From Ceratodon purpureus (taxonomy: Eukaryota > Streptophyta > Bryopsida > Pseudoditrichales > Ditrichaceae), in contig CM026426.1 in assembly GCA_014871385.1 (NCBI GenBank), positions 51,177,238 through 51,241,237 on the forward strand: 64,000 nt of DNA, in the 5' to 3' direction. Positions 34,036 through 45,678 of this stretch are shown in pieces. A program made the position numbers and the translations under genes. Within the stretch, counting starts at the first letter, position 1. Every line of letters begins with the position of its first letter. The notes beneath the pieces were generated by a model, which did no database searches, was not told the origin of the DNA, and saw only the letters and a program-made list of their open reading frames with translations.

Positions 34036-36995
34036 GATTGCCTGGAATTCATATGTCATGGAGAGCAAGGTCTGTATGGATATGCACGCAGATTGGGTCT
34101 CGTTGATGGAGGAGGACCTACACGGCGTGAGATGGAAATGCAGTGCCGACATTTAGAAGAAGAACTCGGCAAGGTGAGAGACAACCTTGCTGGCAGCAGA
34201 GAGAGGCTCGACCATAACAGGGACATTGAGGATACATGCATGCAATTGCGGGTTGAATTGGAGACTATTCGAACCGAGATGAGCAGCATGGAGAGAAATC
34301 ATAGGGTGACGGTGCAGGGCTTGGAGACCGAGGTGCATCGCTGGCAGCAAGCAAGTGAGCGCCTACCGGAGGGGCTTAGCCCTTTGAAGGACAAGCCTAT
34401 GGGGATGCGACGTAGGGCTCGACCGCTCAGGGGGATTCATGAATTGAATCATGGTTCAGGGTGGGCAAAACGCAGAGTGAAGCTCGTTAGGACGCATTTG
34501 CAACCTCATCTCGTGGATGCTGTCAACGACAACAACCGGGTCAACCATGAGAAGCAACGACTTCATGGGGATAAAGCCTCCCAAACAGTAATTGCTGTAG
34601 CGTTAGCAAAGATACTGTCTAGGCATGAAGGTCTCACCCTCGCAACTCAGCCATCTATAGAGCATGTTAAGAGAAAGATTGCTAGTAACGTCCTCAAGGC
34701 AATTGGAATAAGGGTAGGGCCGAGTAATATTCTTGCTGCCTGCGACCAAGCAGGGGTGTCCTTGAAAGGTTATGGTGCAATTTACCAAGCCGTGAAGGCT
34801 CCAGTTTGGGATTTGAGCAAGGATGCCAAATCCAACATACTACCTAGTCCCTACCACGTCAAAAGGCTTCGGCAGGAGCTAAATGCGAACTTGCCATAAT
34901 TCATTGGCCAGTACTACCACGCTGAGGGAAGGATGGAGCTGCCAGCAGTGATAAAGAAAACCAAGAAATCCGAGGAGCAGCGAAAGGAGGTGGTCTTAGA
35001 TGAAAAAAACTCTCTATTCACGGACCTTGAGGTGGTCCAGCAGAGCATGGTGATCTTTTATGGCATCACGGAGTCAGGTATGCATCCTCTTCTTCTCTTG
35101 TTGACAGCAATGGTGAATGTCCGTTTGGTGCCAGCAACTGCATTGTATGTCTTTAACAAAGGAAGCTAATTCGATTGCATTACAGAAACATTCTCACGTG
35201 AGGATACTCTTGCAGAGTTGGAAGGGGCTCCGTTGATATTTGTCCTCAAGTTGGATGAGGCAGAGATTATTAACGGGAAGAAATTTGAACGTGTTAGCAT
35301 CACGTTGATGAATCGGGCTCTGGACACTAACATTCAGGTGGACCACGAGAGGTACTTCTCGATACAATCAGAGCAGGAGATTTGGCGAGTTGCCACGTTT
35401 CAGGTCGAGAAGGAGTCCTACGATGTTCTCTCGTGGATATTTGGAAAGTCGAACATCCCGGCTATGATTGCAGCACAGTCAAGTGGCGAGAAACTCACGG
35501 TCCCTGAAGTTGGAGAATTCCAGGTGGAGTGGCATCTTGCTGCGGACATGAAGACGATCAAGTGTATGTACGGGCTCGAGTCAGGGCCGTCGTGTGCAAT
35601 GAACTGCATATATTGCGACCAGAAGAGGATAAAGCCCACTGTGGGGACAGGAAGCCAGGCAAACGCTGCCATCAAGAGCCGTGGTAAAGCAAACTGGGTG
35701 GAAGGGGCTGTTTTCCAGCAGCGTACCTAAGGAACCTTGTGACATGACAACATCTACTAGGTGGAGGCCTATCCTGCCGATTCCTTTGTCCAGAGTACAC
35801 ATTTGTACATTGCATGCCTTGGTTCGATTGACGCAGAAGATAGTGCACATGCATATCATGTATGTTTGGAACATACAGAATCAAAGACTGAGGGCTACTG
35901 CAATTGAACAGATGGAGAAGTCGTTGTCCGCGATTGGGGCTCATGGTGGAAACGTGGAGATTAAGAGGGACCCCAAGCTCAGTGGCAACACCGGAAACGT
36001 GCCGCAAAAACCCTCTTTGAGTGGTACCGTTGCTAGCAGGCTTTTTAGGCTAAGCGTTTGGTCTGGCAATGATAAGGCCTGGAAGGATATATGTCAAGCT
36101 GAGAATAATAATGCCGGAAATGGGGCTGACCGCATTGCAAAGTACCAGATGTGGCAAGCCTTTGAAGATGTCGTACCATATTTGACAGGACTGGTGTTGA
36201 CAGCAGAGCAACGGATGCAATTCAAGCAGAAGATACACAAGTGGGGAAAGGCATACTTAAAGGCCTTCGGAGAGGAGCATGTTACCCATTATATGGTATG
36301 CTCACGGCTTTGTCTGTTGTCCACTTTTGGTGTTTCTTCAGTGACTTAAGTATCCGGCTTTTAACCATACTGTTGTCTACTTGACCTAAGTATCCGGCTT
36401 TTAACTTCCTTCTTCTTGTTGACAGCACGTAATTGTACGGCACTCCACTTGGTTTGTGGAACACTATGGGAGCCTTGGAGTCTGGAGCTGCCAAGGCATG
36501 GAGAAATCACACCACCAAGCGAAGGCAGCACATCAAGCACATACAGCCCATGGTGGTGGGAAAGCCCGTACTAGTGCGATTCTCCAGCAGATCCAGCATT
36601 GCTACCGAAACATACAACATCGATATAGGAAAAAAATGGAAATCTAGGGAGCTGTACCTGACCCGGATGACGGAGCACGGGCCTTTGAGGGGTCCAGGAG
36701 ACGCGAGCGGTGGCAACAATCAAACGCTGCCATCGCCTACGAGGAGTGGAGGTCAAGGAGGAGGCGTATTGGACGAGCATATGTTCCTGAAGAAGTCGTG
36801 GAGGACGAAGGAGATTGGATGATGGAAGAAGAGCAGGAATGGAATGCCAACGGGGACATGGTTGGTAGTGGGGGCGAGGAAGATGAACAAAGGGACGCTG
36901 CTAACAACGATGAGGACATCGCGGATGCTGGCAACAAGGGTGCTGGGGAGGATATTGCCCCCGATGTCGACATTGCACATGCCGACAGCGACTAG
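34036..36995 (+). pseudogene. X transposase-like gene
   Basis: Coding is continuous from about 34036 to 36995 apart from one TAA (35167-35169), one frameshift at about 35700 and one TAG (36645-36647). An N-terminal coiled coil (RREMEMQCRHLEEELGKV) and a basic region come first. The core follows: FVLKLDEAEI, then EWHLAADMKTIKCMYGL, then a C-X4-C-X2-C cluster (CAMNCIYCD), then SRVHICTLHALVRLTQKIV. Asp in a strand twice followed by a Cys cluster fits a DDE nuclease with a zinc insertion, as in RAG1/Transib-like enzymes; this is inference. A 130-bp GT-AG intron (36296-36425) keeps the frame (HYM to HVIVRHSTWFVEHYG). The tail is highly acidic. A short GT...AG segment at 35079-35108 may be another intron. 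Confidence 0.6.
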
Positions 36996-39455
36996 GGGGC
37001 TCAGAGTCATGGAGTTTTTTTTGATATACAATGTTTTGTAGAAGGGTAATGTTATAGAGAAGTAATGCCTTTCAAAGATACTGTATTCTATAGATAGGAT
37101 AGTGAAGCGAGTAGTTACATGAACGCTTAAATTGTCTTCAAATGTACTCTTTCATTAAAACAAATATTAAAAAATTAAAAAATTCAGGCAATTCACTTTC
37201 AAAATTTTGTAGATGTGCGAATACATAGTCAAGTAAACATCGCCCATACTCAGACAAATTAGACTCGAATTTTTTAAACTACACGATCTCACATTCGCGA
37301 TATCATATTTAAATTTTAGAAAATATGGATGTTGTGAGTAGAAATAAATATTACAAAAAGCTAAATTTTTCCCCTTTGAATCATGTTCTCATGTAAAGTA
37401 ATCTTGCTTTCAAATTTAGTTCTCTTAATTTTTTATCATATATCTTAGTTAATAAGTTTTTACATTTAATATTTCTTAGAGATTTTTACGAGACCCTGGG
37501 TGCCATTAAGTTGCACACTTCTTAATTGAATTTTCTTATTTTTAATTTTTAATTCTATGTTTATCTCCTATTCTAAATATAAAAAATTGAAGATCACTTA
37601 TTTTTATTTCAAAGACACACGAAAAATGAAAGAGAAAGTCAATTATTTTCTGGACTCTTCTCAGTTTTCTAGATTTTTTTTTTTGTTTTTCATATTTCTA
37701 AATTTACCCAAATTATAAAATATTAGTAAAAATGTTTAAAAATAGAATAAATTACTTACTAGGAAAAGTATGAAATATCCAAAATAAATTTAAAAACAAA
37801 ATAGTAGAATCAAATACACTTTCTGGGGGAGTTACAGTAGAATAGATTATAAGAATTTCATAAACTTATACAAGTCATATTCTTCAATTTATCGAATATG
37901 AATAATAATTTATACACGTTCTTATTTTTCAATTTTCATTTTTTTCTCATTTGATGTTATCGAGAGTCCCCTTCTGAACTACTAATTAATAGTTTTTGTT
38001 CTGTTTCCTAACCATAGTTATTTTTGGGTTTCCTTTCTTATGGTCCTAATCAATATCTTTCCTTTTTTTGTCCCTTTTCTTTAAGTAATTTTTTCCTAGA
38101 TACAGAAACTGTACAATGAACTGTACCTGTACATTAGATAAGACATGATTAATAGTTAATGGTTTTTTTAATCAAAAGTTAATATTTGTTAAGATTATAT
38201 TATTTCCTTTCTCCCAATTTTATTTAATTTTCCCACCAATCATTGTTTTAGACCTTTTTTTCTTTTGGTTCCTTATTTGGTTTTTTATATACATTTTTTT
38301 CCCTTTTCTTTTTTTAAATTTAATTAGTTTCCCAACTTCTCTTCTTTTTTGGAGATAGTCAAGTGTTTTGAAAATATACGCCAAGTAAGGTTTAAATTTT
38401 CATTTGGTTTTCCTTCCAACTGCAGATAATTCTCTTATGTCTCATCATTTGGTTTTTGGGTTTTTATCTCTTTTTATTTTTTCTTTATTTCGGATTTTTC
38501 CTCGTTTTTTTTATTTTTTTTTCTCTACCCATTTTTTGGAGATACATGTTTTCTTCTTTCTTTTTTCTCCCTTTCCATTTTTTTCTCCCTTTTCATTTTT
38601 TTCCACAATTACTTTTATCTTCATTTAATTCTTTTTCCATATAGATTTTGGACATCTTCTGAATCCTTCATTATTTAAGGTTATCTTCTGTTTAGATTTT
38701 TTTCCCACATATTATTATTTTAAACCTTTTCTTTTTTTGGTTACTAACTTACTAATTTACGTTTTTATGTTTGTTTATTTTCCTTTTCATTTTTAGATTT
38801 AGTTAGTTTCTCGACTTCTCTTATTTTTTTCCAATAGTCAAGTATTTTTAAAATTGCCGAGTAAGGTTTTTTTTTATTTCCTCGACGACTTTTAATGTGA
38901 TGGGATGCTGTAGAGGGAAAGCCCTATGGTGGTGGGAAAGCCCGTATTTTTTTTATTTATTTTTTTAATTAATTAATTTCAAAGCAGAATTAATTTTTTA
39001 TTTTCATTTGGTTTTTATTTTCTCTTTATGTGTTTTTTTTCCATCCAATTTCAGATAATTCTCTTCCCGTTCATTATTTTTATTCTATTTTTCCCATATT
39101 TCTTCCCCTAATTTATTTATTTTTTTCCAATTCTATTTTCTATAATTATTTTTTTCCACAATTTTTAGACCTAATTTTTTAATTATTTCAGACCTTTTTT
39201 TGTTTTGGTTCCTAATTCGTTTTTTTATGTTTATTTATTTCCCTTTTCATTTTTAGATCTAGTTAGTTTCCCGACTCCTCTTATTTTTTTTTAATAGTCA
39301 ATTATTTTTAAAATCGCCAAGTAAGGTTTCATTTTGATTTTTATTTTTATTTTCATTTGGTGTTTATTTTCATTTGGTTTTTATTTTGATATTGTTTTCC
39401 TTCCAACTTAAGAGAATTCTCTTATCTCTCATCATTTGTTTTTTGGGTTTTTGTC

Positions 39456-39500
<45 letters not shown>

Positions 39501-39560
39501 CCCATCTTGTTTTTTTTTTTTTGATTTATTTATTATTTTATTTTTTTTTCCGAAGATTTT
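36996..39560. repeat. A/T-rich region with degenerate tandem repeat of about 470 bp
   Basis: No gene. From about 38290 three diverged units recur near 38310, 38785 and 39245, each with 'tagttagtttcccgacttctctt', 'aatagtcaagtattttta' and 'gccaagtaagg' blocks. Further shared words are 'aattctcttatctctcatcattt' (38430, 39415) and 'tttttaatgtgatgggat' (38890, 39555). A 40-base poly-T lies at 39461-39500. A 21-bp piece (from 'atggtggtgggaaag') at 38925-38945 equals part of the X transposase gene at 36550-36570. Confidence 0.6.
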
Positions 39561-39901
39561 TAATGTGATGGGATTCTGTAGAGGGACTGCATTATAATGG
39601 GCGCCGTTCTTCCCCCTATGACCGTGGCGCCCATTCCCGCGCGGGGTAGAGAGAGGGAGGAGCGGCCTTTCTTCCCCCCTCTTGCCCTCGTTGCTGCCAG
39701 CAACGTCTCCGCGACGCCGCTGCTTGAGGCGAGCTTGGGTGCAAGCTGCGGCACAAGGCTGCTACAGGCAAGTGCGTGCGGAGGAGCTGAAAGGGGTGTT
39801 GCGGAGCGGGAAAGAGAGGCGCACAGGAGGGCTGATTGAGCAGGGTGAAGGTTTGGCGCAGGACAAGGAGGCGCAGAAGGAGGGCTGATTGAGGAGGAGG
39901 G

Positions 39902-40055
39902 AGCTGTCCAAGGGAGGAAGAAGGATGGAGTTGAAGGAGGAAGGAGGGAGTTGAAGGAGGAAGGGGGGAGCAGAAGGAGGAAGGTAGAGCTGAAGGAGGA
40001 AGGAGGGAGCTGAGGGAGGAAGGCTGGAGCCGAAGGAGGAAGGAGGGCGCTCAAA
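39902..40055 (+). repeat. Minisatellite, about 20-bp units
   Basis: About seven imperfect tandem units of the form 'gagctgaaggaggaaggag'. Purine-rich on the plus strand. It produces long spurious ORFs on both strands (for example minus 40054-39560) that I do not consider genes. Confidence 0.85.
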
Positions 40056-40624
40056 TGACTGCTGCTGATTTCAGGTAAGCTGGCACGGTCCTTCTTCAGT
40101 GGGATTCATTGTTGCTGGTTATTTCAAGGCAGCTGGGGATTTTGTAGTTGTAGAGGATTTCATGGGTACTGGGATTTTATAGTTGCTGCGGATTTCAGAG
40201 CTAATGGGGATTTCGTACTTGCTTGTCGGTAGAGAGGCGTGGCTGAGCAAGGGAGGGCAGGAGGGACAACAGCGGAGGCCGAAGGGGCGCTTAGGGGGCC
40301 GCGGACAGTATTCAGGTATTTCTCCTAACTGCTTGTATGTTTCGGTTTTGTGCGCAGCAGCTGCTGAAGAAGCCATGAGCCTAGGAGTCTGAAGCGCTAA
40401 GCATAGTGTAGCACGTGCGAGTCCAAATGTGTAGGTGTCTCTATTCAAAAATTTCCATGTAGTGTATGCAAGAAGCCAAGGTTAAGGAGGGAGCTACGGT
40501 TCTTGCTGTTAGCAAAGAGCCTAAGCATATTCCTCATCTATTTTCTACTTCATTTACTTAAGAGCTAGAGAGCTTTGAGTGTGGATACAATGTGTCACTA
40601 ACAACTGTATGTTGTGTTGCAGCC

Positions 40625-42526
40625 ATGGTTGCTGGCAGCAAGGACGACGGTGTTCTCACGCAGTGGGACCTCCCTTTCGACCTGAAGGCTCTACCGCAGG
40701 ATGTGGTGGACAAGGCCGTGGTGATTGCGCCCTTTCTTCTTGGTAGGAAGAGCGCAAACTACGACGTCGATTTCTTCCACCGTTCACTTGGGCTCTGCAA
40801 GAAAGGGATATCCTTCACCGAGCTCAGCAGTGACAAGGTATGCAAGAAATCCTTGTTCATTAAGAGTTGGCCTGAACGACATGGAGGGCGGCACCACATT
40901 GCTGACTGCACTGACAAGCAGGCTATCGAGGCTTACACACTCCAACATGCGAAGGTGTATGGAGGTGAAGGCCCTGACAACGGGACATTTGGTACCTCCT
41001 TCCTTCGAGGCTGTCATCTGACCTTCGAGCTGGGCGAAGACGTCAACTGGGCAGAGAAAGCCGCAACCTTGCAGAAGGCACGTGATAAGAAAGATGCCCG
41101 CAACCCTCTCAAGCTCACACCCCCAGCCTTCAGAGAGCAGATCGAGGCCCTCATCGACGTGCTCGCTGGCCACATCGACGACAGACCCTCTGCTGGCAAC
41201 GCATCCTTGGCCATTGAGGGAGTCGGCATTGAACCTAGCCACGGGGTCCTTGTTACGAGGAGCAGCAGCAAGGGAGCGCCTGCAGCAAAAGGAGCTCGGG
41301 ATCGCACTCGAAGCCAGCTCAGGTCGAAGGTGCCCTTGATCACTGAGGAGGAGAGCCTGCCCAAGTCTTCACTTGCTGGCAGCAAGGATGAAGACCGACC
41401 CAGCACGGATCCGAAGGCGAAGCTGGACCAGGCCAGGGCCAACAAGGCGAGAGCTCAAGCCCACCTCACGAAGAAGGAGGCTCAGAGGGAGTCATTTCTT
41501 GGAGATATCAAGAACCAGAAGACCATTTTGAAGGAGAAGGAAGATGAGGAGGGCCGGTTCTATGAGGAGATTGCTGCCCACCGTGCTACCAGCAAGCTAG
41601 CCGGGGCCGCTGGCAACACGGCAGAGAAGAAGCGATTGGATGCTCTGGCCCGTCTAGGTGGTGATCAGATGGCCAATGCGAGCAAGGGTGCCAAAGAAGC
41701 CCAGCTTCGCATTGACAACAAGGAGAAGCAGATGGACGCATTGATGGGGGACATAGAGAGGTGCAAGGCCGAGATTGGTGCTCTTAGCGTGGAGATCATG
41801 ATCCTGGAGCTGGCAGCGGCATTCATTCGCCCGAAGAGTGTGCTCCCACACCTGCCATCCGAGTTTCGAGCCCTCCCCATTCAGGTTTCCGACCCTTGCC
41901 CCTTATGTGCACGGTACTTTGTTGACGCCGCTTGTGTACCCTTGAACTGCGGCTGCTTGGCACACCCACATTGCATGTTTGAGGTTGTCTTCTCCCTTGA
42001 TGCCAAGTGTAGCCGTTGTTGCTGCTCCTTGAGTGGGTGGTGGCTTGGGCAATGAGGATTTCCATTGCATGAGTCGGCTCAAGTGGAGCTCCAGCACCTC
42101 CAAGAGGTTCTCATGTCCGAGGTGGGAGCACCACACCTCCAGAGCCCCGTTGCAGGCAACAAGAGGGCCACTGAGCGCTCTTCTCCTCCTTTAGGGGAGG
42201 AAAACCAAGTCAAGAAGAAGACTCGCTTTCAAGAGGAGTCGGAGGCTTCGGGTCCGCTTGTCATCGCCAAGATCTCTGCTCAGCCCCTGGTATCCGCGGC
42301 ATTGCTGCCTGCAGATGGAGGGGATGGTGATGGTGTTGCCAGCACCCTGAAGTCAGATGACCCCAGCTTCCAGCGGGGGACACAAGCCCCTCCACGCCAG
42401 GATCCGAGGACACAGCCACTCATGGTGGTGGACTCAGCTCCAGTACCACCGAGTCCGCGGGGACATCTCAAGACCTGGCTAGAGTTGCCCTGGAGAAGCT
42501 GGTTGATGCCATCGCGACCTCAGTAG
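40625..42526 (+). pseudogene. X coiled-coil protein with RING-like zinc cluster
   Basis: Start chosen at ATG 40625: it sits in CCATGG directly after a TTGTGTTGCAG acceptor-like sequence, so an ATG-free upstream exon or 5' UTR intron is likely; an ORF from 40592 would cross this acceptor. The first about 180 residues are globular and unrecognised. A Lys/Glu/Ala-rich coiled coil follows (about residues 270-400). Next is a Cys/His cluster, CPLC---NCGCLAHPHC---CSRC, laid out like a RING/PHD-type E3 or protein-binding zinc domain. TGA at 42053-42055 ends it, but the frame stays open for another 157 codons to 42526 with Pro/Ser-rich sequence. Either the stop is a mutation or the tail is only remnant. 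Function in X unknown. Confidence 0.6.
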
Positions 42527-43098
42527 AGGCTTAGAGTCTGTGGTTTTTTTTTGGTTGATAGTGCCATAGCGGATTAGTATTAGTGGCATTTACTTTGTGC
42601 CACGTTGCATTTGCATTTGCTGCCCTGATTTTCGACTCTATTTTCACAGCTGCGGTGCCAGCAAGTAGTTGCTGGCAGCAGTGTGTAATTAGTTCCAATT
42701 GGGAGGGGGGGGGGGGGGTTGGGGTCAGACTTTAAAAAAACCGAACCTCATTTTTTTTCGATACTTATGATGAATGTTATCCTTTTTTATTTCTATCTTT
42801 CACATGTGGCTGCCACATTGGTCGTGGTGGTATGGAAGTCGCCTTGGTCGTGAACCCTAATGTGTGCTGACAGCAACATGTTCTAGAAGAAGACTTTCAT
42901 TCATCAAGGGGGAAGGTTACATGATTGACCATATATGTACCATACATGATGTGTCAAGCACAATGCATAGTCCCTTACAAGTGTAAATAATCATTCAGGC
43001 ATTGGTCTAGTGAAACATGGAGCCATCTGAAATACTGTAGGCAGACTTGTGAAGACATTAATAGATCACCTTAATGCCGTGGTGAAAACGTTGTTGTC
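42527..43098. other. Intergenic part of X
   Basis: Non-coding, with an X palindrome (TTGCTGGCAGCAG, 42669-42681) and a run of 14 G at about 42705-42718. It lies between two converging genes. Confidence 0.5.
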
Positions 43099-44063
43099 CT
43101 ACACCTCCACTATCTTGATGGTTTTGGGAACCGCCACCTCACCAAGAAGTACACGCCTCTCATTACGTATGTTGATCTACATCAATGCCTCCAACAAAAT
43201 GCGTTAGTACAATTATGCTGATACCAAGCAGCAGCACATTCCATATCTAAAACCAATGGGGTGATGCTGCTTACATGTACCTTTTTTTCACGTGAACCGT
43301 CTGCTTCCACCAGAACCATGTTGTACTCTTTGGGATCATCGTCTCCGAGCGTCATTGCAATTTCATGGCGCAAGTGGGATACAGGCCAGTCCTTGCCCAC
43401 TTCAAATGCTGGCATTGGTCTCCCTCTAAATGTACAGCAGACTTCTACCATCTCCACCTCTGGTAGATGGTCAATCGCATCCCATCTGTTGTTGGCAGCA
43501 CCCCGAAACCTTGTATACTGGAACCTAGTGTATAGTGTTTGCCTGCCCACATGGTACCTGAAGACAACGCTGGACCTATTTACAACGCACTTGATAACAT
43601 CCTGGCCAATGTGAAACTTCTCAGCCCATCCTGGATTCATCAGACTACTTAGGAGTGCCTCCGACGGAGAGTGTAGAACGAAGAGTGTAGGAGTCCGCCG
43701 AATGCTGTCACATGCGATCGCAAACAAGTCCACCATAACGTGGACATGCATAAACCATTGCTCATGGGCGAAACTACTGCCACTGGACGCTTTCATCGCA
43801 TTCGAAAAATCTGCTGTCAGCTTCGTCCTGAAGGCTTCGGAGGTGTGCATGTCTGGCAAAGGCCACTCCACGTCGTTGAAACCAGGGAGCGGGATTGGTT
43901 CTATCCTCCCGTACAACGTAGGCTCTACCGGGGGAAAATATACGCCACCAAGGAAGAATGTACCCGTGTCCAACAAGTCTGTATGGCTTCGACCATTCCG
44001 CGTCGCCTCCCCAATCTCTGCATGGAGCACAAGAATGGGACTAATGATAGACGTGGGGTGCAT
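43099..44063 (-). CDS. X minus-strand gene, possible ubiquitin-like C-terminus
   Basis: Two exons give one clean frame: 44063-43275 (263 codons) and 43158-43099 (19 codons plus TAG). The intron of 116 bp has donor GTAAGC and an AG acceptor and preserves phase 0. The C-terminal about 75 residues (from VEMVEVCCTFRGRPMP through LRHEIAMTLGDD to IKIVEV) alternate strands and a helix as in ubiquitin-like folds; this is a weak, shape-based guess. The N-terminal about 180 residues are unrecognised. Met at 44063 may not be the true start, since acceptor-like AG sites lie just inside the ORF and upstream exons may exist. This is the least damaged gene of X. Confidence 0.5.
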
Positions 44064-44815
44064 CCAATCATTAAAGTGTTAGGAGTATAGGTAGTTTGTC
44101 GTGCATTGCCTACTTGCTGCCACAGCGGGATCCAAGCTTAATTGGCGAGGCTGATACGCATGCCGCACAAGCACCTTATCCAGGTTGCTTGCTCCACGCA
44201 CACCAGGTGTCTATGAGAAATCCACGATTTGAGCCTTGAAGGCCCCTCGAAAATTATCTCCACCATGCCGCCTTGCCTCTCTACCCCAAGGCCCTTCCGA
44301 CTTTGGTTGCAGCAGAACCCACGAATCCCGGTTTAGCCTCATTGGGATCCAATTGCCGTGGACATCTTGATTGTTGTGCAAAATTAGGCTCTGGACTATC
44401 GATTTTGGCCGTCTGGCCATGCTTCCTTAAACCCCAAGGTATTGGGAGACACAGAAATGAACTATAACACCTCCCTTTCGTACCAACCAAGGCGAGGGAA
44501 CATGCTGCCAGCACAGAGAAAATCAAATTTGCATAGTTTAAGCACTTGAGGAGAGCAAAATCCTGAGTTCGTAATCAGAGATGAAGTTTGAGGAATTCAT
44601 GCCTAGTCACAACGTTGCCCCCATGAGGTAGAAAAGCTTGGATCATGTCAAGACAGGGAATTGATCATATTGAAAAAAAAATTACCTAGTTTTGTAGTTC
44701 GCTGGCAGCAAATGGCACATTGAGTTGACAGCGAAGAAAGCCGCACTTCCACCTTGATTCAGCAAGTAACTACTCAAGCACAATTCGCTACATGAACAAC
44801 ACCCACAACCCCAAA

Positions 44816-45277
44816 TCACCTGGTCAACTCCCAGCAAGTGCTAACTCTTGCTGCCGGCACCGGTTTTCCACAATCACGTGTCTCTCCCTTCGCACTAACC
44901 CACACCCACTCTCCCAAATCAGCTGGAATCCTCTCAGCCCCAACTCCCGCTGGCTGCAACCAATTTCCCAAGTGCGTCGCTTCTCCTGTAGCGCCAAACA
45001 CCTGCTGGCTGCACTCACTCTCCCTACGAAGTTCAAAAACTTTGACACTTACTCGTCGTCGGTGGAGGAGGTAGGTGGGCGGACTCATAATTTCCTCGTT
45101 CAAAGTGCTGGCAGAAAGTTTGTTGACAAGAGCAGTCCGCTCGAGATCCGGTCCTTGCTCCGCCAGTCCGATGTCAATTCGACACTGTAGATGTGCCCTC
45201 CACACGCCTCGAGGGGAGGTCATTGGTCCGAGCCCCCGTGGCGGTTGCTGGCACCACGGTGGCATGTGCTGTGCCAC
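44816..45277 (-). other. Open frame near the right end of X, uncertain
   Basis: A 153-codon minus-strand frame (also open on plus at 44792-45190). Composition is mixed, no motif is recognised, and the X word occurs several times. I list it as the content of this stretch, not as a supported gene. Confidence 0.2.
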
Positions 45278-45362
45278 GTCAAAAAGTACGCAGGCAGCGC
45301 CTGTTTTTTTCTCTCACGTGCCGCTTACACGGCCTTTTTGTGACCCGATTTTTCTCCTAATG

Positions 45363-45677
45363 TCGATGAACCTTGTCGAAGTCGACTGGATGATTCTATC
45401 CGTTTTCAAGGGGTTTAAGAGGCAGGTTTAGGGTTTTGAGAGATCATTCTACACTAGAGCAGGCAGATTCAGAGAGGTTTGAGTGCTATTAGGATTTGCT
45501 GTATCATGTTTTGGGGCTGTTTTGATCCATTTTATGCAGTTTTGACCTCTTTTGGCACTTGTATTGTACATTTCCTGCAACCTATGAGTGTTTGGAGCAC
45601 TTAGTTTAGTTGGGTTTTGTTGGGTTTTGATGGGGTTGTGAAGGCTAGGGTTTAGTGGTTAAATCCTCCCTTTACCA
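45363..45677 (+). repeat. 5' LTR of C, second part
   Basis: Continues the LTR after X: 'gtcgactggatgatt', then 'aggctagggttt' and 'aaatcctccctt' as in the LTR of B (18350-18390), ending in CA at 45676-45677. A primer-binding-site candidate TGGCGACCATGC follows at 45679-45690 after a one-base gap. Confidence 0.8.
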
Positions 45678-45678
45678 T

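Larger units (their letters stand above)
32232..45362 (+). mobile_element. X: 13.1-kb TIR element nested in the LTR of C
   Basis: The ends are inverted copies over about 40 bp: CATTAGGAGAAA then GGGTCA and AAAAGGCCGTGTAAGC, at 32232-32271 and as reverse complement at 45323-45362, with about 34 of 40 positions equal. Both ends sit inside one LTR that is contiguous in other copies, so the outer limits are certain to a few bases. No clear target duplication is left; the LTR has tandem units there, which blurs this. Contents: transposase-like gene (34036-36995), coiled-coil/RING-like gene (40625-42526), a minus-strand spliced gene (43099-44063), a T-rich tandem repeat, a minisatellite and MITE 2. 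The palindrome TTGCTGSCAGCAA recurs throughout. Confidence 0.8.

Noticed and set aside
38404..38644. Phe-rich ORFs suggesting membrane proteins
   Set aside because: They are translations of poly-T-rich repeat DNA with no real codon bias.
39560..40054. Long ORFs on both strands (164 codons minus, 80 codons plus)
   Set aside because: They run through the purine-rich minisatellite and have matching low-complexity composition.
32226..45370. 6-bp target duplication GTCGAC-like for element X
   Set aside because: Left GCCGAC and right GTCGAT could be diverged copies, but the LTR has tandem units with these words, and a no-duplication alignment is equally good.
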